The notes beneath the pieces are model-generated. The model searched no databases. It was not told the origin of the DNA and saw nothing but the letters and a program-made list of their open reading frames with translations. Shown here one piece after another: positions 23,901-35,900 of a stretch of 64,000 bases of DNA. The position numbers and the translations under genes are program-made. Source of the DNA: Euclidia mi (Eukaryota; Arthropoda; Insecta; Lepidoptera; Erebidae); the NCBI GenBank assembly GCA_944739405.2, contig OX123183.2, positions 124,132,331 to 124,196,330 of the forward strand, written 5' to 3'. Position 1 is the first letter of the stretch. Each line of letters begins with the position of its first letter.

Positions 23901-26900
23901 ACCAAAGGCAACTTTTAAAATCAAAGAAAAGAAAATCCCAAACAGGGTAGGAGCCAAAACGCAACCTTGACGCACGCCTCTGCACATGTCAAAAGGCTCG
24001 GACAAGTCACCCTTGAAGACCACAGATCCTTTCATTTCCTGATGGAATGATTTGATGAGACTAAGTAGTTTCGGCGGACAGTCTACCCTCACGAGTGCCT
24101 CATAAAGACCCTCCCTGCTAACAGCGTCGAAGGCCTTATTAAGGCCCACGAACGCTATCAAGACAGGAGTCTGCTGCTCTCTGCATTTCTCTTGAATCTG
24201 GCGTAGCGTAAATATCATATCTATTGTTGATCGCCCGGCCCGGAACCCGCATTGGGACTCAGGATAGATGCGGTCAGCAAGATGTTGTAGTTTCTTAAGA
24301 AGTACTCGACCTATGAGCTTGCCAACGATACTGAGAAGGGATATACCGCGATATGAGATACAGTCGCCGCGGTCACCTTTGCCTTTGTAAAGGGTGACAA
24401 TATTGGCATCGCGCATATCCTGAGGTACCATACCCTCGGACCAACACTTTACTAAAAGATTACGCAGGAGCGGAGCTACGAAGTCGAATTTGAGGATCTC
24501 TGGATATATGGAGTCTCCACCAGGACTTTTGCCGCACTTGAGTTGTCGTATGGCGCTATGGAGATCTTCCAGTGTGGGTTCGTCGTCTAGCTCGTACCAT
24601 GTTGCCCATTCAGGAATTTGGTCTATAGCTTCGGGCCGTAAGTTTGGTTGTGAGTAAAGACTGGTGTAATGTTCGACCCATCTTTGTAGCTGACGCTTGC
24701 TGTCCTTGATGATCCTTCCATCAGGTTCCCTCAGAAGGGCAATCTTGCAAGGAACAGGGCCGAGAGCCTTTTTTATACCCGAATATACTCCACTGAAATT
24801 ACCCGAATCAGCGCATAGCTGGATGTTACGGCAGAGTTCAAGCCAGTATTTATTTGAAAAGAAACGACAGTTTCGCTGCAGTACCGACTTGGCCCTTGTA
24901 AGTTCAATTCGAGTGGCAGGAGACGGGTTCAAGCGGTGATTTAAAGCGGCAACTCGTTTAGAGTCAAGCAGGGGTTGTAATTGCTCGATGTTTTCGGCGA
25001 ACCAGTCCTCAGTCCTTGCTTTCTGGTATCCGAAAGATTTGCTTGCGGTCTCTGAGAGAGTTCTTTTGACACGATCCCACTCATCCTGAAGCGACACATC
25101 TTGGCCCCAAAGTGAAGCCTCGGAGCGAACCAGCTCTTTAAAGGTCTCGACTTTTGCGCTTATCTTAGTTTGGGCAAGATCGATTTTCTTCCTTCCAATA
25201 GGCCTTAATGAGTGAATTCTTTTGCGGGAAATGGCTATTTTTGTCCCCACAAGTGAATGGTCCGAGTCGCAATCGGCGCTTTGATAAGAACGGGTGTGGA
25301 GGACGAAGCGAAGATCTTTCCTCCGAGTTAGGATTAGATCAAGCTGATGCCAGTGACCAGAACGGGGATGCTTCCATGAAACTTTATGCGAAGATTTGCC
25401 TCTGAAGTATGAGTTAGTAACACATAGCCGGTGATTAGAACAAAACTCAAGCAAACGTTGTCCGTTTTCGTTCATTTTGCCCACACCTTGGTTACCCAGA
25501 CAATCTGGCGATGTCATGTTATCTTGGCCGACTCTTGCATTGAAGTCACCCAGGATGTAAATATGATCATTGGGAGGTACCGCGCATACGACTTGCAAAA
25601 GCTGATCGTAGAAACGATCTTTAACCTCCGGTGCTGAACCCAATGTTAGATGTTAATATGAGCCGGTTAGTGTCGAACAATTAAAACAGCGCATATTTGT
25701 CACTTTTGAGTGAAAAGACAGAAGCGTACTTCTCTCGTTAAAAATAAATTGAATAAAACTTGCCCGTCTGTGTATTGACAATGGTGGTGGACATTTCGAA
25801 GGACAATGGAAATACTTGTAAGTTTAGTAAATAATACCTACTTAAGTAAATAATAATTTGATGCGGGCGGCTCAAAATCGGTCTGTGTGGAGAACATTGA
25901 GGGAGGCCTATGTCCAGCAGTGGACGTCTCTAGGCTGACATAATGATGATAAAATAATATTTGTAAATAGCAGGTGATTCTAACTTCATAAATTACTCTT
26001 TATTACAGAATACATTCCGTTATTTTGATATTTGTTTGCTTACTAATTACATACCTACGTATGTAATTACTTGTAAAACGGTAAATTTTGTCGGTCCTAA
26101 GTCCGGATGAAGTATGAAGGAGAGGGTAGAATTTAGAAAATTAAAAAGTAACTACCTACACTTATGATTTTGCTTCATTGTATTGTCTAAGGCTACCTAC
26201 ATTATAAGTGCGACGGAAAGAATGCGTATGAGTAGGACGGAAAGTAAGTACTTTCTATCAATGAAGTAGTAATAAAAAAATTATATTATATAGTATTAGT
26301 AATTAAAAAATAGTGGTGTATATCCGGTATGATGTATGTATATCAAGAGTGTCTCGTACCTCTGATGCGTATGTTTTCGGATGTGGACTTGTAGAGGTAG
26401 TCCATGGCCTGTCGGGCGCGCTTCCAGATGGCGCCGCTACAGTTGTTGTTGTCCTTGAGCCGGTCCAGCTCTAACTAATATGTTAGAGTAGTACCTCTGA
26501 TGCGTGTGTTCTCGGGTATGGACTTGTAGAGGTAGTCCATGGCCTGTCGGCCGCGCTTCCAGATGGCGCCGCTGCAGTTGTTGTTGTCCTTGAGCCGGTC
26601 CAGCTCGTTCTAATATGTTAGAGTAGTACCTCTGATGCGTGTGTTCTCGGGTATGGACTTGTAGAGGTAGTCCATGGCCTGTCGGGCGCGCTTCCAGATG
26701 GCGCCGCTGCAGTTGTTGTTGTCCTTGAGCCGGTCCAGCTCGTTCTAATATGTTAGAGTAGTACCTCTGATGCGTGTGTTCTCGGGTATGGACTTGTAGA
26801 GGTAGTCCATGGCCTGTCGGGCGCGCTTCCAGATGGCGCCGCTGCAGTTGTTGTTGTCCTTGAGCCGGTCCAGCTCTAACTAATATGTTAGAGTAGTACC

Positions 26901-29900
26901 TCTGATGCGTGTGTTCTCGGGTATGGACTTGTAGAGGTAGTCCATGGCCTGTCGGGCGCGCTTCCAGATGGCGCCGCTGCAGTTGTTGTTGTCCTTGAGC
27001 CGGTCCAGCTCTAACTAATATGTTAGAGTAGTACCTCTGATGCGTGTGTTCTCGGGTATGGACTTGTAGAGGTAGTCCATGGCCTGTCGGGCGCGCTTCC
27101 AGATGGCGCCGCTGCAGTTGTTGTTGTCCTTGAGCCGGTCCAGCTCTAACTAATATGTTAGAGTAGTACCTCTGATGCGTGTGTTCTCGGGTATGGACTT
27201 GTAGAGGTAGTCCATGGCCTGTCGGGCGCGCTTCCAGATGGCGCCGCTGCAGTTGTTGTTGTCCTTGAGCCGGTCCAGCTCTAACTAATATGTTAGAGTA
27301 GTACCTCTGATGCGTGTGTTCTCGGGTATGGACTTGTAGAGGTAGTCCATGGCCTGTCGGGCGCGCTTCCAGATGGCGCCGCTGCAGTTGTTGTTGTCCT
27401 TGAGCCGGTCCAGCTCGTTCTAATATGTTAGAGTAGTACCTCTGATGCGTGTGTTCTCGGGTATGGACTTGTAGAGGTAGTCCATGGCCTGTCGGGCGCG
27501 CTTCCAGATGGCGCCGCTGCAGTTGTTGTTGTCCTTGAGCCGGTCCAGCTCTAACTAATATGTTAGAGTAGTACCTCTGATGCGTGTGTTCTCGGGTATG
27601 GACTTGTAGAGGTAGTCCATGGCCTGTCGGGCGCGCTTCCAGATGGCGCCGCTGCAGTTGTTGTTGTCCTTGAGCCGGTCCAGCTCTAACTAATATGTTA
27701 GAGTAGTACCTCTGATGCGTGTGTTCTCGGGTATGGACTTGTAGAGGTAGTCCATGGCCTGTCGGGCGCGCTTCCAGATGGCGCCGCTGCAGTTGTTGTT
27801 GTCCTTGAGCCGGTCCAGCTCTAACTAATATGTTAGAGTAGTACCTCTGATGCGTGTGTTCTCGGGTATGGACTTGTAGAGGTAGTCCATGGCCTGTCGG
27901 GCGCGCTTCCAGATGGCGCCGCTGCAGTTGTTGTTGTCCTTGAGCCGGTCCAGCTCTAACTAATATGTTAGAGTAGTACCTCTGATGCGTGTGTTCTCGG
28001 GTATGGACTTGTAGAGGTAGTCCATGGCCTGTCGGGCGCGCTTCCAGATGGCGCCGCTGCAGTTGTTGTTGTCCTTGAGCCGGTCCAGCTCGTTCTAATA
28101 TGTTACAGTAGTACCTCTGATGCGTGTGTTCTCGGGTATGGACTTGTAGAGGTAGTCCATGGCCTGTCGGGCGCGCTTCCAGATGGCGCCGCTGCAGTTG
28201 TTGTTGTCCTTGAGCCGGTCCAGCTCGTTCTAATATGTTAGAGTAGTACCTCTGATGCGTGTGTTCTCGGGTATGGACTTGTAGAGGTAGTCCATGGCCT
28301 GTCGGGCGCGCTTCCAGATGGCGCCGCTGCAGTTGTTGTTGTCCTTGAGCCGGTCCAGCTCTAACTAATATGTTAGAGTAGTACCTCTGATGCGTGTGTT
28401 CTCGGGTATGGACTTGTAGAGGTAGTCCATGGCCTGTCGGGCGCGCTTCCAGATGGCGCCGCTGCAGTTGTTGTTGTCCTTGAGCCGGTCCAGCTCTAAC
28501 TAATATGTTAGAGTAGTACCTCTGATGCGTGTGTTCTCGGGTATGGACTTGTAGAGGTAGTCCATGGCCTGTCGGGCGCGCTTCCAGATGGCGCCGCTGC
28601 AGTTGTTGTTGTCCTTGAGCCGGTCCAGCTCTAACTAATATGTTAGAGTAGTACCTCTGATGCGTGTGTTCTCGGGTATGGACTTGTAGAGGTAGTCCAT
28701 GGCCTGTCGGGCGCGCTTCCAGATGGCGCCGCTGCAGTTGTTGTTGTCCTTGAGCCGGTCCAGCTCGTTCTAATATGTTAGAGTAGTACCTCTGATGCGT
28801 GTGTTCTCGGGTATGGACTTGTAGAGGTAGTCCATGGCCTGTCGGGCGCGCTTCCAGATGGCGCCGCTGCAGTTGTTGTTGTCCTTGAGCCGGTCCAGCT
28901 CGTTCTAATATGTTAGAGTAGTACCTCTGATGCGTGTGTTCTCGGGTATGGACTTGTAGAGGTAGTCCATGGCCTGTCGGGCGCGCTTCCAGATGGCGCC
29001 GCTGCAGTTGTTGTTGTCCTTGAGCCGGTCCAGCTCGTTCTAATATGTTAGAGTAGTACCTCTGATGCGTGTGTTCTCGGGTATGGACTTGTAGAGGTAG
29101 TCCATGGCCTGTCGGGCGCGCTTCCAGATGGCGCCGCTGCAGTTGTTGTTGTCCTTGAGCCGGTCCAGCTCTAACTAATATGTTAGAGTAGTACCTCTGA
29201 TGCGTGTGTTCTCGGGTATGGACTTGTAGAGGTAGTCCATGGCCTGTCGGGCGCGCTTCCAGATGGCGCCGCTGCAGTTGTTGTTGTCCTTGAGCCGGTC
29301 CAGCTCTAACTAATATGTTAGAGTAGTACCTCTGATGCGTGTGTTCTCGGGTATGGACTTGTAGAGGTAGTCCATGGCCTGTCGGGCGCGCTTCCAGATG
29401 GCGCCGCTGCAGTTGTTGTTGTCCTTGAGCCGGTCCAGCTCTAACTAATATGTTAGAGTAGTACCTACCTCTGATGCGTGTGTTCTCGGGTATGGACTTG
29501 TAGAGGTAGTCCATGGCCTGTCGGGCGCGCTTCCAGATGGCGCCGCTGCAGTTGTTGTTGTCCTTGAGCCGGTCCAGCTCGTTCTAATATGTTAGAGTAG
29601 TACCTCTGATGCGTGTGTTCTCGGGTATGGACTTGTAGAGGTAGTCCATGGCCTGTCGGGCGCGCTTCCAGATGGCGCCGCTGCAGTTGTTGTTGTCCTT
29701 GAGCCGGTCCAGCTCTAACTAATATGTTAGAGTAGTACCTCTGATGCGTGTGTTCTCGGGTATGGACTTGTAGAGGTAGTCCATGGCCTGTCGGGCGCGC
29801 TTCCAGATGGCGCCGCTGCAGTTGTTGTTGTCCTTGAGCCGGTCCAGCTCTAACTAATATGTTAGAGTAGTACCTACCTCTGATGCGTGTGTTCTCGGGT

Positions 29901-32900
29901 ATGGACTTGTAGAGGTAGTCCATGGCCTGTCGGGCGCGCTTCCAGATGGCGCCGCTGCAGTTGTTGTTGTCCTTGAGCCGGTCCAGCTCTAACTAATATG
30001 TTAGAGTAGTACCTCTGATGCGTGTGTTCTCGGGTATGGACTTGTAGAGGTAGTCCATGGCCTGTCGGGCGCGCTTCCAGATGGCGCCGCTGCAGTTGTT
30101 GTTGTCCTTGAGCCGGTCCAGCTCGTTCACGACTCGCCACGGGACCAGTAGCGTCGGCTGCTCGCTGTAGCCTGCACAACAAACACCACCAGTCAAACTC
30201 AAAGTCTAAAGCCTTTATTTACTTAGGAAATAATGTGCCTATGAAAGACAAAGTTAAAAAAAAATCTTTTTTTTGGCAACTGATTAAGGCGCTGTCCTAT
30301 TGTGATCGCTCGCACGATAATGCCTGCGACCGACGAGAATGATCCTGCGACCATGCGTTCAAACATTCTGATAACCATTGAAGGTCCTACTGAAGATCGC
30401 ACGATCATGCGATAAGGGCCGCGCCGACCCAATCCAGCGCCTCCTGTGTGCGAAATCTACGAAGCGCCTGTGCAGTGGCGTAGCTAGCTGGCACCCGGGG
30501 CGGAACTTGGCGATTGACCTTTGTTTTTTTTTTTTAGTTGATCGGGCTAACACAGGCTCGTAGCACATGAGTAAATAAACCGAACAGAGAGACAGCTTCT
30601 TAAGAGCTTGTAAATTTGTTACCTATTTTGGTAGGGTTGTCACAATAGGTTAAGACAAATCGCTTGTTCGGTATACAACAGATTCTGGATTGGACAGATT
30701 CGTGATTCGGCAGATTCCCAACTCGACAGATTCGTGGATTGGGCAGATTCTTGGACTCGACGGATTCGGTATACGGCAAAAGTACACTTGTAAATAAAAT
30801 AGCGAGTGGAACCAAAAAAGGCATGCACCTGAAACTTTTAAAAGCACGGAATAAAAATATACATTTGTTACCAACGACACGACGTGACGACGTGATTTAT
30901 TTGACATTCCCAACGATACCACTAATAGTGTTGAATATTTTTGTGGTAATATGATCTATTTTGCTAATAAACATAGGAATCTCCTTTAGCTATTATGTGC
31001 CACTAGTTTTACCACGGATAGGTACCTAAAATAAGTTTAAAAAGAAATTGTGTAAAACAGATGAACGTCTATAAAACAAATAATTATAAAGTGATCAACC
31101 ATCGATACGGCTTACAAAAAACAGGTGCATGCGATTTTCGACCTTATTGACAATTCATGACAGACTTTTTTTGTATTTTCTTGCTTTCTGACATTGATAG
31201 GTTAATAAAATTATAAATTCAGAGTTACGTCAATAAGGTCGAAAATCGCATGCACTTGTTTTTTGTAAGCCCTATCGATGGCTGATCACCAGTGATCGGA
31301 TAATCGGATGCATATTCACCTAAAGTTCATTTTTGGCTAGGATATTATGGAAACGGCTTCTTAAAAGATATTTTTTAAATAAATCCCGGGATTTCAGTAA
31401 ATTCGGGAATATAAAACTACTCTGTAACATGGTGAGGAAACGACGTCTTTAAAGAAAGAAAGAAAGAAAGAAAGAAAGACAGAAAGAAAGAAAGAATTAT
31501 TTATTTGTAAGAATATAGTAACAAAAAAAGATGTTATTTCGAATTACGTCCAATATACTCAACCATTTCTGGTGTACAAATATTCCATTAGTCGGTAAGT
31601 TAAAGTGTCAAAATTAATTACTAATAACTATAATAATAATAATAATAATTGACCAACAAATAATAATTAGTCATAAAATTTGAATTAAATAGAGAATACA
31701 GAACATAAATAAAATTAATCATATATTTGTAATAATAAAACAATAATACTTAATAGCAGACTATAATATTACAGGGTATCTTTTAAGTAGTCACTAACGG
31801 AATAGTAACATTTATCCAACAACATGCAGAAAACATTTCTTTTAAATAAGCTTAAATTACAATCTTTATAATAGTTAGGCAATTTATTGAACAGTCGAAT
31901 AGCCATACAAAATGATTTTTTGCTATGCATTGCTGTGTTTTGTCGATGGACCTGTAGTTTGTTAGGAAAACGGTTACTTCTTTGTGTATTTATGCTGGTT
32001 TTAATAAATAGGTTAGGATTTTTATACACAAAAACACAGATCTCGTATATATAAAGACAGGGTAAAGGCAAAATACGATGTTTTTTAAAAAGAGGGACAC
32101 AGCTGTCTAAGTAATCTGCTCCACTGATAGCTCGGATGCATTTCTTTTGAGCCCTGAACGCTCTGATCAGATCAACAGAGTTTCCCCATATTACTATTCC
32201 GTAGCGTAAAATAGAGGATATGTAGACGTGGTAGGCGTACAAAGTCGCTTCCACAGTTGCCACCTGCCTTAGCCTATATAGCGTATACACATATCCATCT
32301 ATTCTAGAACATATTTTGTCTATGTGTTGCTTCCAATTGCAGTACTTATCGATTATTATACCTAAAAAGGATGTCGATTCTGCTTTTTCTAATGTTTGTC
32401 TATCTAATTGAATATTTAAGGATATAGGATTACTATTGTATGTCTGAAATTGAATCAATTTGGTTTTATTTACATTTACATTTAAGTTATTATCATCAAG
32501 CCATTTATTAACGTTGTCCAGAGTTTGGTTTATATCCCTTTCAGAAGTATTTTTATTATTACACTGAATTTGCAAAGTAGTATCATCTGCATATAATACA
32601 CATTTGTGAGAAGTTGAATCGGGCAGATCATTAATATAGGCTAAGAATAGCAGAGGGCCCAATATACTACCCTGCGGTACGCCACATGCATTTGGCCGGT
32701 TTTGCGATTTTTAAATTTTTATGTGTCGACCTGATAAATATGGCATTTCAACACACTGAACACGATTTGACAAGTAACTTACTATCTAATTTAGCCCATT
32801 ACCTCTAACTCCATATTTTTCAAGCTTTTGTAGTAGTAGATCATGAGACACGAAGTCAAAGGCTTTGGACATGTCAAGGAATATGGAAACTATTGGCATT

Positions 32901-35900
32901 TTTTTATCAAATTGTTCCGTAATATTTTTCAGGAGTGTGAAACAAGCTAAGGTGGTTGAATTGTTTTTTCTAAACCCAAATTGTTCTGATTTAAGAATGT
33001 TATGCTTTATTAAAAAGTTGTATAGTTGATTGTGTAACAACTTTTCGAAAATCTTCGATATTACTGAGATTAGGGTAACTGGACGATAGTTGTTCATATC
33101 GGTTTTATCTCCTTTTTTATAAATCGGTTTCACTATCGAGTATTTCAGACGAGTCGGAAATTTGCCGCACTCAAATGATAGATTTATCAAATAGGTTAGC
33201 GGATGTGATAGACTTGTGGCACACATCTTTAGTATTTTTGTGTTAATTTCATCATAACCTGTGGAATAAGTGTTGTTTAACGTCATTATGGTTTTATATA
33301 CATCTTTACAATCTACTGGATTTAAAAATATGGTATTTGTATTATTTTCAATGGTTTTAGACATTTTGATTATGGGCTTGGCATTATCATTTCTGTTGGT
33401 CATATTTATGAAATAGTTGTTGAAGTTATTCACTATATCTTTTGGGTTTGTGTAATTTATACCATCGATTTTTATTGATTTTATATCTTTACAATTTATT
33501 TCTGAGCTAAAGTTATTTCTTATTATTTGCCATGCTGCTTTACATCTGTTTTTAGAGTTATATATGTATTTGGTATTATTATTCTTTTGAGCCTGCAGTG
33601 TGCATCTTCATAAAATTGTTTTATATATGTTGTATCGTTTGAGGTTAATATTTTTATTACACGGTGACTGTAGATATTTAAAATAAAGCATCCTCTTGTT
33701 TCTACATGATTTTCTTAATCCCTTGGAAATCCATTTAGCCTTCACTGGTTTGTTTGTTATTTTTACATTTATTAATGGGAAGCAAAGATTATAAAAAAGT
33801 TTCAAAGTATTGTGAAAAGTATCAAAGGCATCATCTATGTCATTTAACGCGTAGATATCATTAAACGAGAGAGCTTCTATGCAAGAACGAAATTTATGTC
33901 TATTTCCTTCGTTGTAATCTCTACGCTTTTCAAACCAAAATTGTCCATACCGCGATCATGGTTGACAACTTCAGTCTCAAATGAAACACTCTGACCGGTT
34001 TCATGGTCTGATAACCCCAAATAATGGATTTTTGGTGTAACATTAGTTATATTAGAGTTTATCAGATCCAAACAAGATTGCTTTCTTGTAGGAGATAAAA
34101 TATGACATTTTATGTTATGATTTGAAAGTATTGACTTAAGATCTTTTGTTAAGTTATTTGATTTTAATAAATCAATATTCCAATCACCGCACAGCAAAAT
34201 ATTCTTGTTTGTTTTTGAACAAATGCTTTTTAGAAGTGTGTCAAGATATTGCAAAAGCCTTGTTCCATTGGGGTTCGGTACCCTATAGATACATATAACA
34301 ATAAGTTTTAGAGACATTATTTCTACACCACAGTATTCAAAGTGAAAGGGTATTGGTTCCACTTTCTTATTAATTGGTTTAAATTCTAGATTTTTCCTTA
34401 CGAGAATACAAGAGCCGCCTCTTCGCTGGTTAGCCCTTGAAAATGATGCCGCCATCCTAAAATTATCGATATTAACGTTATTCTCTGAGCCTTTTTTTAT
34501 GAACGTTTCTGTAAGACAAATAATATCAATCTGATCGCATTGTTTCTTCAAGTCTGCTATTGTAATTTCAAATAAATCTTTTTTATTTAGGATACCCGCT
34601 ATATTCTGGTGAAACAATGTGACTTTTTGCTGCTTAGTCTCGAAAAAACAATGCTTTATTTCCAACCTGTTCCGTATAAGATTGTGTAGTAATATTTTCA
34701 GTTGTGTCAGTGTACTGCAAATTGTTTTCGGTTGAAAATGTACTTAACAAATAATTTAAGTTCTGAAAGATGTTTCTAATTCCATTATTATTTATACTGC
34801 CATTATGTTTATTAAACATATCATAATCATAAGACAAATCTTCATTTGAGTCAAAATATGTTACATACTTTTGGATATCAGTATCCAAACAAATTAAAGT
34901 ATTGAAAGTTTCAACTCTGCAATTGAACATTATTGAATGTTTACCAAAGTTATATGTTGGCAGACATAATATTATATTTGTAAATTGTAATTCAGATAAA
35001 GTATAGCGTAGGTACATAATTAAATCATAATAATTATTTGTTCGTTTGAAATCTTCGTCACCTATCAACAAAATACAATAATCTTTCTTTGTGTAATTAG
35101 AAATATTTCTACTAATGTTCAACAACAATTCCTTAATTCCACAGTTGGGATACAAATAGTGACACAATTTGTAATCATGAAATGTTTGTTCTGCTAAAGA
35201 TAATATTTTGTTAGTTTTGTTACTACTTATAATACATACTCTACTTTGTTCTTGTAATTTATTAGTAGTATGTTTTAGTTTTTGTTCGTTGGACTTATCT
35301 TCTATAGACATAACAGTTTTGCTTATATCCATATTCCTATGTGTTTGTAATATGTCGCTATTCAATGTCGATACGGGTGGCTGCCTCTGTGTATTCGGGT
35401 AGTGTGTGGTGATGATCTGCTGGTTCACGTTATTCAATATGCCTGAATCTGTCTGCGTTTGCTTATTTTGGCTTGTTGGTTTTCTTTGGTTATCCGTTTT
35501 TCTCGGAGTTTTAATTGGTGAAAGTTTTGGGCTACTTGCTATTTGTTTATAGATGGTATTTTTGCGACTCAAATTCTCATTTTCTTTTTTTAATTTATCA
35601 TTTTCTAATAGTAAATAATCTATTTCATTATTTGCACTACAAAGTTTGGATGTGAGATCAGCAATCTGCGTCTTCAAATCAATAACGATGTCAGCATTTA
35701 TACCTTCCGAAATGTCTGGGACGCTATGCATAGTGTCATCCAGTGTGCAGTTTTTCAGACTATCATCTAAGCTTAAGTTTTCATGGGAGTGTGCTCTTGC
35801 ACGTCTAATCGTTACGTTTTCTGTATTTTCCATCGTTTAAGCTAGTTGATAAAGGTTTTAATAAAGTTGGTCTTTAAAAATAAAATAATATGTGGCTAAG

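Larger units (their letters stand above)
22177..26323. mobile_element. Mariner-like element, copy B, with nested insertions
   Basis: Ends tatacacccctattttttaa and aattaaaaaatagtggtgta match copy A (12600..13785). Removing the SINE at 22258..22447 and the RTE element at 22798..25658 leaves about 1.1 kb collinear with copy A. A frame at 22668..22719 reads MAYQFTSREYVAMLRA before a stop, the same helix-turn-helix trace. Non-autonomous and old, because two later elements sit inside it. Confidence 0.7.

Noticed and set aside
26437..29514. A 1025-codon repetitive protein (and the 152- and 102-codon pieces to 30182)
   Set aside because: It is the wrong frame of repeated SWT1 exon 5 sequence; the true frame (ELDRLKDNNN) is interrupted by a stop in each spacer. 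Openness follows from the 135-base period.
26356..30127. CRISPR-like array (regular repeats with short spacers)
   Set aside because: The conserved part is 111 bases or more of exon, the spacers are constant and only 19-24 bases, and the context is an insect gene.
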